The notes beneath the pieces were generated by a model, which did not search any database, had not been told where the DNA came from, and was given only the letters and a program-made list of their open reading frames with translations. Of a stretch of DNA of 25,961 nucleotides, positions 10,294-19,457 are shown piece by piece. Origin of the DNA: Aureobasidium sp. EXF-3400 (lineage: Eukaryota > Ascomycota > Dothideomycetes > Dothideales > Saccotheciaceae); the NCBI GenBank assembly GCA_024195585.1, contig SWBL01000510.1, positions 1 through 25,961 of the forward strand. Reading direction: 5' to 3'. Made by a program: the position numbers and the translations under genes. Numbering within the stretch: position 1 is the first letter of the stretch; each line of letters begins with the position of its first letter.

Positions 10294-10679
10294 TTGTTCG
10301 TGTATGATCAGGGTTTTACAAGCAGCGAAGTCCGGGGCTATCTCGGAAGGTCATCGCAGCATTGTGTGTAGACATTTAGACACGCTAACAAGTGCCAAAT
10401 GCAATCCATCGTAGAAGAGGTGAATGCTACACATCACTGGAAAAAACCATTCGGACTGCTTATCTTTGCCCGCTTGCAATCAGCATTGAACCCCGTCTGC
10501 ATCTTTGCTGTAGCTTTTTCGCTCGGCGCGGTGGCGCTTCCTGGAAATTGCTATCGTGCCATGACATTTGCCGCTAAGTCCACCTAATCTTATATCCGTA
10601 CCGCAACCTTCCCCCTCTTTAACCAACCCTTTTAACCCTCTCAAATAGAAGATCAACAAACAGACCGGTCGACCAGATC
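10294..10679. promoter_or_regulatory. Intergenic: transporter 3' flank and DUF4246 gene promoter
   Basis: No gene is supported here. The last 70 bp before 10680 are pyrimidine-rich with TTCCCCCTCTTTAACC, as in fungal promoters and leaders. The 15-bp palindrome found in the catabolic gene promoters was not seen in this stretch. Confidence 0.4.
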
Positions 10680-12815
10680 ATGGCCCCGCCTTTCGCTGAC
10701 CCACCCCCTTTCGACAACAGCGGTCATGGTCCACTCGCTGTGCCTGGTTTTGGATTTCCCTTGGAGATAGAACTGTATCCAGAGGATCGATTTACTCATG
10801 GCGTACGCGAGTGGTACGAAGAGCCAAACATCACAGCCAGGGAGCTTGCCATGCTTTCTTTAATGGACGACATTACCGACAAAGCCACCTGGTCGACAGA
10901 TGTCTTCGACGACAAATTTGTCTTTCAGTTGGGCCAAGAAGCAATGCGTCGCGATCTGATCAGTCCAAAAACTTGGGACTGGTGTCTCTGGGAATTGCAA
11001 GACAAGGCTCGTATTTACCAAAGTACCGGTCGTATCTTGGTCTACAATGTTGGAGTTGTCATATCCAAATCAGACCTCATCGTGGACAGAGCAACGCGGA
11101 CCATCCTTCGAGACGAGCTCTTGGACTTAACATCACCCCTGTCTGATACCGCTGCTAAGAATCTCACGTTCGATTCTGCTCGGCAAACACGTAGGCTCGT
11201 TGATCCTCTTATGTATCCACTCATATACGGCAAGTCGAGGGTCTTGGCTCAAGAAGAAACAGTATCCCTCAACGACATGTTCCAGCACATAAGCAAATGC
11301 ACTATTGCTCCAGACATTCCTGTCACAGGTCGTTATCTCCTCCTCGGTACTAATTATTATGGCCTCAAATGGGAGGAGCAAACCCGACGGGGTTCAGCAT
11401 GGTCGACAAATTACCAACGATTGCCCTGTGAAGTCGACTTTCTGGATGGCCTTAGCACAGATGTTCGCATTACCTCATATATCAATGGCCTGCATCCTCG
11501 GCATCAAAGTCTATACCATGCTATTGAGAAGCTTATCTCGGCTTCCATCGAACCTTGGAATGACGTCTTGATCAAACAGGGTCGTGGACGCTTTGCAACT
11601 CGCATCAAGACGTATGGCGTCTCATATGAGCCTCCGCAGCCTGATCTCGCACGCTTCCGTGAAGCAGGAAGGCAACCTGGAAGTGAGCTTTACTATGCTG
11701 CGATTGAAGAAGCCAAGGCATACTGTACCCAACCAGACGACTTCCCATACGATTCTTCAGATGACGAAGATCTTTTCTATTGGCTTAACGGAAATCTGCC
11801 TGACGACGATTGGGATGCGTGGTGTAGATCCGGTAATGACTTGTCCAGACCGGTAGACAGAAAGCACTGGCGGCTTTATCACTTTGTGCACCCCGAGCCA
11901 GGTACGGCGTACACCTATGAGCAGTGGAAGTCTGGCCAAGCATGGGAAGCCATCGAAGGGAAAGTGTCAAACGGCCACGGACCTGCAATAGAGGGTGAAA
12001 CAGCGCAGGCCCCCCATGAGGCATACAGGGTTGCTCTCCAAGAGTCTTTTCGGCAGAAGGGACTGCAAGTCATAGTCAAGATAGACAGGATCGAACTCAA
12101 TTCCGACGAACCCAGTTTTCCAGGCAGCGACTGGCATATCGAAGGCTTACATAACGAGCATGTTGTCGCCAACTCCATATACGTATTCGAAGAGGACAAC
12201 ACATCAGAGCCTCGCATCGATTTCCGTCAAGAAACAAGATGGATGGAGAAGGGAGATTTCGACCACAAACGTGACCTCAAACAGTTCCTGCAAGTGTTTG
12301 CTGTACCCTACAAAGAACAGATACTCAAAGGATCTCTAAGCCCGCCTCCTGCGTTGCAAAGACTGGGATCTGTTGGTCTTCCTGTGCATCGACTGCTCGC
12401 TTGGCCGAACGTACTTCATCATCGGATCACGCCATTCGAGCTAGTCGACAAAACCAGATCCGGTCATCGGAGCTTTCTCACGTTGTCGCTTGTGGATCCT
12501 CACTATCGCATCTGCTCGACCAGAAATGTGCCTCCCCAAAGGCATGATTGGTGGGCAGAGGAAGCCCTATCCGCAGCCCTGCCAGCAAATGTCGACGTAA
12601 CGCAGGAGCTCGTCGACCACATTGACTCGTTCACCGATGACTGGCCCATGGACTTGGAAGAAGCAATACAGGTCAGAGGAAACATGGCCAAAGAGCAGAA
12701 GGATCACGAATATGACATACTGAACCGTCCTTCCCATAAGTACGATTTCAACGTGGATGGTTTAAATGATGGTGATTTTCCACGTTTGCCTAACATGCAA
12801 CTTGGAAGTTCATAG
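10680..12815 (+). CDS. DUF4246 family protein, probable 2-oxoglutarate/Fe(II)-oxygenase-like fold
   Basis: A single-exon 711-residue protein, the usual size for this fungal family. The N-terminal two thirds are of unknown role. The C-terminal part shows a WHIEGLHNEH segment (485-494) giving an H486-x-E488 pair, a WPNVLHHRITPFELVD segment with His580/His581, and an Arg about 16 residues on (SGHRSFL). An HxE...H...R layout resembles the iron and 2-oxoglutarate sites of that oxygenase fold; this is my inference from spacing, not a demonstrated activity. The ending LVDPHYRICSTRNVPPQ and RHDWW is diagnostic of DUF4246. An acidic stretch (357-384) precedes the core. No signal peptide or membrane segments. 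A second, partial copy is at the right edge on the opposite strand. Its relation to the neighbouring catabolic genes is unknown. Confidence 0.85.
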   Translation: MAPPFADPPPFDNSGHGPLAVPGFGFPLEIELYPEDRFTHGVREWYEEPNITARELAMLSLMDDITDKATWSTDVFDDKFVFQLGQEAMRRDLISPKTWDWCLWELQDKARIYQSTGRILVYNVGVVISKSDLIVDRATRTILRDELLDLTSPLSDTAAKNLTFDSARQTRRLVDPLMYPLIYGKSRVLAQEETVSLNDMFQHISKCTIAPDIPVTGRYLLLGTNYYGLKWEEQTRRGSAWSTNYQRLPCEVDFLDGLSTDVRITSYINGLHPRHQSLYHAIEKLISASIEPWNDVLIKQGRGRFATRIKTYGVSYEPPQPDLARFREAGRQPGSELYYAAIEEAKAYCTQPDDFPYDSSDDEDLFYWLNGNLPDDDWDAWCRSGNDLSRPVDRKHWRLYHFVHPEPGTAYTYEQWKSGQAWEAIEGKVSNGHGPAIEGETAQAPHEAYRVALQESFRQKGLQVIVKIDRIELNSDEPSFPGSDWHIEGLHNEHVVANSIYVFEEDNTSEPRIDFRQETRWMEKGDFDHKRDLKQFLQVFAVPYKEQILKGSLSPPPALQRLGSVGLPVHRLLAWPNVLHHRITPFELVDKTRSGHRSFLTLSLVDPHYRICSTRNVPPQRHDWWAEEALSAALPANVDVTQELVDHIDSFTDDWPMDLEEAIQVRGNMAKEQKDHEYDILNRPSHKYDFNVDGLNDGDFPRLPNMQLGSS

Positions 12816-13003
12816 TTGGTCGGTTTTTCTTTGACATGCTTCCAACTCAATCGCTCGTCCCAGTTCTCAACTCTGCAAAAGTGGTATCAGTCAACCGATC
12901 TGCAAAGGATTGATGTTAGAGGCTGATTGCTATCTCTGCCTTCGGATTTCTGTCCCTGATCTAAATAACTCCAAAGGCAAAACTTCGCGATGACATAACA
13001 TCG

Positions 13004-14309
13004 TCACCATATCAGCGCCTCCTTCTTGCTACCACAGCTAATACCCTCACAAATCTCGATATCTTCCCGACTAACCTTATCCTCTACCTCCCTTCTTGCC
13101 GGCCAGATCTGCTTCCCCTCTGCTTGCTCCCTCCTCCAATGAGCACCCACAACTTCCCTAACAGTCTGTTGGAAGAACAGCGGCGCCTTCTCGTATCTAG
13201 GATGGAGTTGACCATTCACAAACACACCAACATTCAGGTTCTTCTGTGCTTGGTCGCAAAGAACTTTATCTTCCGCCATGACGCGAGCGTACATTGAGGA
13301 AATGAGGCGGAAATCCTCCTCGGAGGAATGTTTGTTGCGGTAAATCTCGTAGTTCATCGTCGATTTGAGAGGGCCGGAGGGGAGAAACTTCTGAACCATG
13401 ATGAAGTGTGGGCTGTAGCGTGTTACAAGAAGTAGACATGATGGGATATATTCAGAAGACTCACGAGACTGTCATGGAGGTGTTAGGAAAGTAGTATGTA
13501 CTGGCTACACCGAGTCCCTTTGCTGCTTGCTCAGGAGTGGAGATGCAGTGGTGTTCGATATGGCCGTCCTTAAGGTCAGAGTCGAAAGTCTCGAGGTTGA
13601 TAAAATCAGGGATATCAGGGTGAGTGGTTGGACAATGGTAGCATTCGTTGAAGTTGTCTGCAAGGATCTTCCAGTTGAAATCGCCTTCGATCTCGTAAGT
13701 GTGGTCGAGCTCGTAGTTGTCAAAGTTGAATTCGCTATATCTTCCTTGCCTGTCGACATTGTCGAAATGCTCCTCCCAAGGTACTTCCGGAGAATCCTTG
13801 GCGTCCATATTGATCCAGATGAAGCCGTTGATGTCGACCTTGACGTGGATACTGAAGAGGTTGTTTGAAGACTTCTGATAGCCTTCTAAGTCTTGATATC
13901 CAGGAGCTTTTGCAAGCTTCCCGCTCAACCCGTAAGACCAGCCGTGATATCTGCAGGCAAGGATCTTTACGTTGCCCTCATTCTTCTCCAGTATAGGATA
14001 AGCGCGATGTCTGCAGACGTTGTGGAAAGCATTGACACATCCAGTGCGATCTCTGTTGATAATGACATCGTATCCTGCGATATTGAAGCGAAGAAAGTCG
14101 CCAGCGTTCTTAATACGAGAGCTGTGGGTCATGAAGAGCCATCGGCGAGCGAAGATGGCTCGTCGCTCAAACTCGTACATCTCAGGAGAAGTGTACCACG
14201 TTGCGGGTAGAGATCTGACTGGAGACTGTTGGGCAGACAAAGCATGCAGGGTCTTGCCAGAAGATGCTTTGTCTCCGCCAAAACCGAAGTAACTCAGGTA
14301 GGCAGTCAT
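13004..14309 (-). CDS. Rieske non-heme iron oxygenase, quaternary-amine (choline monooxygenase/betaine demethylase) type
   Basis: Two exons, 14309-13465 and 13412-13004, with a 52-nt GT-AG intron (13413-13464), give 417 residues, normal for the family. The junction reads SMTVSPHFIMVQKFLPSGP, continuous with relatives. The Rieske [2Fe-2S] site is C99-R-H101 and C119-R-Y-H122. The mononuclear iron site is E222-x2-H225-x4-H230 (NECYHCPTTHPDIPDF). The Glu where ring-hydroxylating enzymes have Asp is a known feature of carnitine monooxygenase CntA and fits a quaternary ammonium substrate. It would oxidise an N-methyl or adjacent carbon, using O2 and electrons from a separate reductase that is not in this window. 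Because proline catabolism genes follow directly, I propose proline betaine (stachydrine) demethylation to N-methylproline plus formaldehyde; choline or glycine betaine are the alternatives. No targeting signal was seen. A motif shared with the PRODH/P5CDH promoter lies 352 bp upstream. Confidence 0.93.
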
Positions 14310-15022
14310 AGTGGTTGGATGATAAGAGATGAAGATACGTGACGTATGGTAGACTCGAAAAGAGTGTTATCAAGATGTGAGTGGGCGACATCAACCTTGG
14401 CTCATGAGATGGAAGATTTAAGTAAGAAGAGCTCTCCAATATCCGCCTTCAGCCTTCGATACTTGATTGGCCACAAGAATTACGAGAACATGCTTTCTGT
14501 GTGCCTCGAAGATCTAGTGCTGTCTCTTGGACATATGGGAAACCATTCCTGCTTCAGGAAAAGACACACGCGCAACTTACCATGGGTAGTCATAAGACTG
14601 GGAGTTGAAGTGTACTTTGGGAAAGAAAAGATAGCAGCCACATGGAGTAAGGTGTACATGCGGCTACGCTAACTTGTGAATTCTGCCACTAGTCAGTGGG
14701 GAAGGATCAAAGGTGGGGGTCGACTGAAGAGAACAATAAGCTTTGGTCACTAACAGCAACGCTCTTGCGCTGACCTAGAGTTTTCTGCTGTATCCCTCGC
14801 TGTTGGATTCCTTTCTGTATCTCTGCTCAAGGAAAACAAGTCTCGAAGGGTGACCTGATAGATTGGGTGTGACCACACTCTGACATGCGTGGAGATAGAT
14901 CCACACGGACACTGTTGGTGTATGTACTGTTTAGACTTCGCTGCCAAGATGTCGTGAAATCACATATATCAGATTGTGGAGCTACAGTTGACACCAAGCA
15001 AGAAGCTGAATAGCCGAGATCC
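14310..15022. promoter_or_regulatory. Promoter of the Rieske gene and 3' flank of proline dehydrogenase
   Basis: About 710 bp with no supportable gene. Short frames on both strands look like chance. The stretch holds one copy of the cluster motif (14661-14675). Confidence 0.5.
14661..14675 (+). promoter_or_regulatory. Cluster motif, half-site copy in the Rieske promoter
   Basis: CGGCTACGCTAACTT matches CGGCTACGCTAGCCG, the reverse complement of the PRODH/P5CDH palindrome, at 12 of 15 positions. The first 11 bases are identical, so the left half-site and spacer are intact and the right half is degenerate. Confidence 0.5.
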
Positions 15023-16602
15023 CTAATACCCTCCGGATACTCTGTACCGCAGCTCACGCATGACCGCGAACGCTGTGTCCTGAGTTCGAGCAACCGCGTC
15101 CTTGTTTTCCTCAGCTCTCCGCAAGATGTATAGAAGACAGTCGCGAAGGCTACCCCAAGCAGTATACTGGTAAACACCGAGACGAGGAAAAACATTCGTG
15201 CTATCCATCTCTGTGAGATGTCTGCTAGATTCCCCCTTCTTCGCGATACCAATTTTGTTGACCAGATCCATAGACACTTCGTCGGCCATGCCCATCAGTT
15301 GCGAAAACGTCAGTCCGCGAATGTGCGACTCCGATAAGTCATTTTGATTGGGAGCAGTTTGTGTGGTGGTGAAAATGTCGAAAGCTTTGCAGACACTTTG
15401 AGCATTGTGAGTGGCGAGCATGATGTCGACCTTCCAAGGCACCATCTCATCTTGCTGTAATAGGAATTGTACGGCGGCGTCGTAAGCCTCGTCAGTCTGC
15501 CGCTTGGAGACGTGTAGAGATTGTTTGTCTAATTCTGTGTGGAGATAGGCACCTCGCACCATCTTGATGCCTAGTACGTAGCCATGCTTGACTGAGTGAT
15601 CCAGGTGTAACTTCAACTTGTCGATATTGGACCTCAGATACCTGTCAAGTATTAGCTGAATGCTTCGCGTACGATCGGGCGATTCTCACATTTGATAAGT
15701 GTTCAATACTAACGCTCTGGATGCAGTATTGAAGCTGGCCATGATCTGCTATAGTATATATAAGTAACTCGACAGACAGTGCCGTAAGGAAGACTTACCA
15801 GAGCAACGCAGTCGATGGCCTTTTGATACGTTGAAGATTCTGCATCAATCAAGATGCGTACCTGTCGCTTCTCAGCTGCAGCGCAGATCTTGTTCACCTG
15901 AGAGACATAGTATTCCATCTCAAGGGAGTAGGTGTTGATCGCTTCTTCCAGTGAATGAGACCTGTAAGCGGCCGAAAAGTCGGACAAAAATTTGGCTGCC
16001 GCTGTGCCAGCGCCAGTAAACCGCAGACCGACATAATCCCCTGGCTCAGCTTGTTGCACCGATTTAAGATTGTTCTCGAGCCATTCCTCACATTGAGCAT
16101 CGCCGACTACTGATCCAACGTTGGCATCCATGGTTGGTTGAGCCTCGCGAGCATTTGCCAAAACAATGCCGGTGAAGCCTATGCGACGAAGCTCCCGAGT
16201 CTTGGTCAATATCTCATCCTTACGGCAGCCAATGCAGAAGTTGTCGTAAAGCAGTTTTTTAAAGGTCCATCTCAATGGATTTATGGACTCGATCGTATCA
16301 ACGTGCTTCTTGGTCATGCGAATAAGGAAAGCCAACACTTTCGCAGGTACAGCTGTGGCTGACAAGACTACAAGCGATCGCACGAGTTTGGTAGTTGGTA
16401 TGGCTTGAAGAGTACGTCCGGACGGCTTGGTAGGCGTATCTGATCGCAGTCTGGAGGTCAGGAGCGTCGAGTCCGGTCTTAGGACGCGCAGCTGTGTCTT
16501 GCCATGAGAAAAAGTTCGTCCGCCACGTATCGACGCTGTGACATGGACTCGACCTGTCCTGAGAGAAGAGCCTGTGTAGTTCGTTCGTATGTATGTCTGC
16601 AT
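15023..16602 (-). CDS. prnD: Proline dehydrogenase (proline oxidase), mitochondrial
   Basis: Three exons: 16602-15799, 15748-15690 and 15641-15023; introns are 50 and 48 nt. The product is 493 residues. It oxidises L-proline to pyrroline-5-carboxylate with FAD, on the mitochondrial inner membrane. The N-terminus is rich in Arg, Ser and Thr and almost free of acidic residues (MQTYIRTNYTGSSLRTGRV), as expected of a mitochondrial presequence. Family segments in order: ESINPLRWTFKKLLYDNFCIG, VGLRFTGAG, RILIDAES, ALVLNTYQMYLRSN (joined across exon 2), GYVLGIKMVRGAYLHTE, DIMLATHNAQS, FSQLMGMADE and RRAEENKDAVART. The Arg pair at about 462-463 corresponds to the substrate carboxylate-binding arginines. 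The first acceptor could be one CAG later; the longer form is preferred. It is transcribed divergently from P5C dehydrogenase across a 563-bp shared promoter, the next pathway step. The symbol follows Aspergillus naming by family; this may be a cluster-specific paralog. Confidence 0.92.
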
Positions 16603-17165
16603 CTTGCCGATTCTGACTCAAGTTGATGCAGTATAGACTTGGATGTCATCTGGAAACCAGACTTCCAGGTTGATACATCTTGGGGCACATCGCATTGCCT
16701 TTCCTAAAGTCGCCAAAAGATCCAGCTCCGCTGGGTGATATCAACCAATCCAGATTATGGTCCGTCATGGTCAGGTGTGACATGATGCAGGTGCGAAAGA
16801 GAGTGGTGAGCCTTTGTAGGTTTAAGAAAGACGGCTAGCGTAGCCGCTGGACCCTGAAAAGCACCCCGCTTTCTGCGGCTCCCCGTCAGCTCTCCAGCGT
16901 CGCTCCTATCTCCATCAGGGCTTCCATCTTCACGAATTTTGATGGGCTGATGACACGGTCACACGTGGGTTTCTCGAGGTTAGCGTATGCGCCTTCACTC
17001 CCTGTGATGCATGTGCCAATCGAGAAAAAGATGAGAGACGTGCCAGCCCGGCGACACTGTTGCTCTCAGGTGCCTTCGCATCGTACTTTTCATCCAGTCT
17101 CTTCACCTTGAGATCAACTCGTTTCGCAACACAGCATGTTCTTGAAACAAGGCTCTGCTCCGAAC
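16603..17165. promoter_or_regulatory. Bidirectional promoter of proline dehydrogenase and P5C dehydrogenase
   Basis: This 563-bp divergent region contains the perfect palindrome at 16832-16846, two CCAAT boxes (16745-16749 and 17016-17020) and a CACGTG hexamer (16962-16967). The arrangement suggests co-regulation of two consecutive pathway enzymes. The roles of the CCAAT and CACGTG sites are inferred from general fungal promoter knowledge. Confidence 0.6.
16832..16846. promoter_or_regulatory. Perfect palindrome CGGCTAGCGTAGCCG, candidate Zn2Cys6 operator
   Basis: CGGCTA (16832-16837), spacer GCG, and TAGCCG (16841-16846) form an exact inverted repeat with CGG and CCG at its ends, a CGG-N9-CCG layout. 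Zn2Cys6 dimers typically bind such paired CGG triplets. It is 230 bp from the proline dehydrogenase ATG and 320 bp from the P5C dehydrogenase ATG. Related copies lie in front of the Rieske and FAD oxidase genes. The regulator encoded at 21409-22995 is the obvious candidate to bind it, which is inference. Confidence 0.65.
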
Positions 17166-18991
17166 ATGCGAACTACTTTGCGGTCGCAAACTCATCAGCG
17201 AGTTCATGCCAGGGGGCCGGCCTCGAGGCCTCTTTCGCGAGCTGGAGTGGCTACCAGCGGCCATTTCAAGCTGCCTAATGCTCGCAACGAGGAGAACGTC
17301 AGTGACTGATCGACCACGTAACGTATGAGCGCTAAACGCCTATAGCTACACTATGCGAAGAATTCCTTCGAGAGGACTCGGCTCGACACAGTGTTGCGAT
17401 CGTTGCGCTCGCAGCTTCCACTCCCTGTCCCGCTCCATATCTCAGGCCGCCTGAAGACAACACCCAAGACGTTGATATCGACTATGCCCTCGGAGCACGC
17501 TCAAGCATTTGCAATATCTAGCTCAGCAAGTGCGACAGATGTTCAGACGGCCATCAGATCAGCACTTGAAGCCAAGAAGTCCTGGCAAGCAACGCCCTTC
17601 GTAGATCGGGCGGCAATCTTCTTGAAGGCTGCTGAGCTCGTGACTGGCAAATATAGGAACGAACTGGTAGCGGCAACCATGCTGGGCCAGGGAAAGAATG
17701 TCTGGCAAGCTGAAATTGACGCGGCTGCCGAGCTTGCTGACTTCTTCCGCTTCAATGTGTCGTATGCTGAGGAGATCTACAACAAACAGCCAACCTTGAA
17801 TGCTCCGGGGAACTTTGGGTAAGCATATGCGCCATATCATACCTCGAGAGCTCTATACTGACGTTATGCAGACGAACAGATTGGCGACCCCTCGAGGGCT
17901 TCGTTTACGCCATCTCACCTTTCAATTTCACCGCAATCGGTGGCAATCTCGTCTCCGGACCGGCCATCATGGGCAATGTTGTCATTTGGAAACCCTCTCC
18001 GACCGGGGTCTACGCCAGCTGGCTCGTCTATCAAATCCTTCTCGAGGCCGGTCTGCCGCCTAACGTTGTCCAATTCCTGCCCGGCGATGCAGAGACCATC
18101 ACAAAGGCTGTTTATGAACACAGGGAGTTCTCAGCCTTGAACTTCACCGGCTCTTCGGATGTCTTCCGTGGTCTATATGCCAAGGCTGCCGATGGTGTTG
18201 TTAACGGTTTATACCGCGACATGCCCCGCGTGGTCGGCGAGACCTCTGGGAAGAACTTCCATTTGATACATAATTCGGCAGACATGGACAACGCCGTACG
18301 ACACACTATTCGCGCGTCATTCGAGTACTCGGGTCAGAAGTGCTCTGCATGCTCTCGTGTCTACATACCTCAGAGTAGAGCTCAAGAGTTCCTTGACAAG
18401 ATGAAAAAAGAGATGGAACCGATCAAGGTTGGTCGACCTGAGGATTATGAGAACTTCTTGGGTCCCGTCATCCATAAGGCCTCATTCGACAAAATTGTCA
18501 ACATTATCGATAAGGCGAACGGTGATAGCAGGTTGCAGAAAGTTTTCGGAGGCTCCTACGACGGTAGCAAGGGTAACTTTATCCAGCCATCGCTATATGT
18601 CGCAAACACGCTTGATCATGAGTTGTTCGAGAAGGAGATATTTGGCCCTGTGCTTGCGGCATACGTCTATCCTGACCGACAGTTTGATCAAGTCATGGCC
18701 AAGATCGACATTCAAGGAGGTTTTGCCCTGACAGCAGCAATTTTTGCCAAGGATCGGAGTGTCCTCCGTCATGCTGAAGATACCTTACGATACGCAGCTG
18801 GCAATTTCTACCTGAATTGTAAGACTACTGGTGCAGTTATCGGTCATCAGTCATTTGGCGGAAGCAGAAGCAGTGGCACGAACGACAAGGCTGGAAGCGT
18901 ACAAGCCTTGATGCGTTTCACGTCCCCTAGGACGCTAAAGGAGGAGATGATTCCACTACAGACTGTACTCTATCCTAGCAACCTCGCTTGA
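17166..18991 (+). CDS. prnC: Delta-1-pyrroline-5-carboxylate dehydrogenase, mitochondrial
   Basis: Three exons: 17166-17297, 17346-17818 and 17872-18991, giving 574 residues, the normal family length. It oxidises P5C (glutamate semialdehyde) to glutamate with NAD+ in the mitochondrial matrix. Exon 1 is short and easily missed: it encodes the basic presequence MRTTLRSQTHQRVHARG and ends FKLPNARNEEN, which joins LHYAKNSFERTRL after a 48-nt intron with a GCTAAAC branch-like site, matching the family N-terminus. The later ATG at 17484 would cut off about 90 conserved residues. Aldehyde dehydrogenase residues visible: N220 in SPFNFTAIGG, E325 in VVGETSGKN, and nucleophile C359 in SGQKCSACSR. Family-typical MLGQGKNVWQAEIDAAAELADFF precedes in two parts around residues 140-165. 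It is divergent from proline dehydrogenase. Confidence 0.93.
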
Positions 18992-19109
18992 GCTGTATGT
19001 AGCGCCTAACAATCGACTTTGAATGTTCCAGTCGTTTGATGGAATCTGCCAACATCGCAACCCATTGGCTTGTATCCAAGCCCGTTATGGGATAGGCTTT
19101 CTCCAGAAG

Positions 19110-19124
19110 CGCTTACGCTAGCCG
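19110..19124 (+). promoter_or_regulatory. Cluster motif copy 1 in the FAD oxidase promoter
   Basis: CGCTTACGCTAGCCG matches CGGCTACGCTAGCCG at 13 of 15 positions. The last 11 bases are identical, with a complete right half-site. Confidence 0.55.
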
Positions 19125-19176
19125 TCGGCGTTCCTTCCGTAGCGGGTACCGTCTTCGGGGCGAAGGTTTTGAGACG

Positions 19177-19191
19177 CGGCCACGCTAGCCA
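19177..19191 (+). promoter_or_regulatory. Cluster motif copy 2 in the FAD oxidase promoter
   Basis: CGGCCACGCTAGCCA matches CGGCTACGCTAGCCG at 13 of 15 positions; the differences are at positions 5 and 15. It lies 67 bp (start to start) from copy 1, in the same orientation. Confidence 0.55.
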
Positions 19192-19457
19192 CTACTTTTA
19201 TCAGGGGCTTAGCATAAACAATGTTGCACTGCTGACGTCTGACGACAGATACTACAGATTCATGCGCCAGCGCTACCCAGCTGGAAATAGTAAGAGAAGA
19301 ACCGGATTCTCTTGCCACATCAAGCACTGTGCGTCCAAGGAACCATCGACTTGGGAAAACTCCGTCATTGTTTATAGAGAGAGTGTCGACGCTTGTCACT
19401 TCGTCGTGGCCTTGAACATCAAAGTCGTTTGTCTTTGACACTGTCTTCGAGCTCCCG

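Larger units (their letters stand above)
18992..19457. promoter_or_regulatory. Promoter region of the FAD oxidase gene
   Basis: This region lies between two genes on the same strand. Open frames on both strands (about 120 codons each) look like chance and lack recognisable content. Two cluster motif copies lie here, 334 and 267 bp before the FAD oxidase ATG, and a separate CGG-N8-CCG pair at 19126-19139. Confidence 0.5.
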
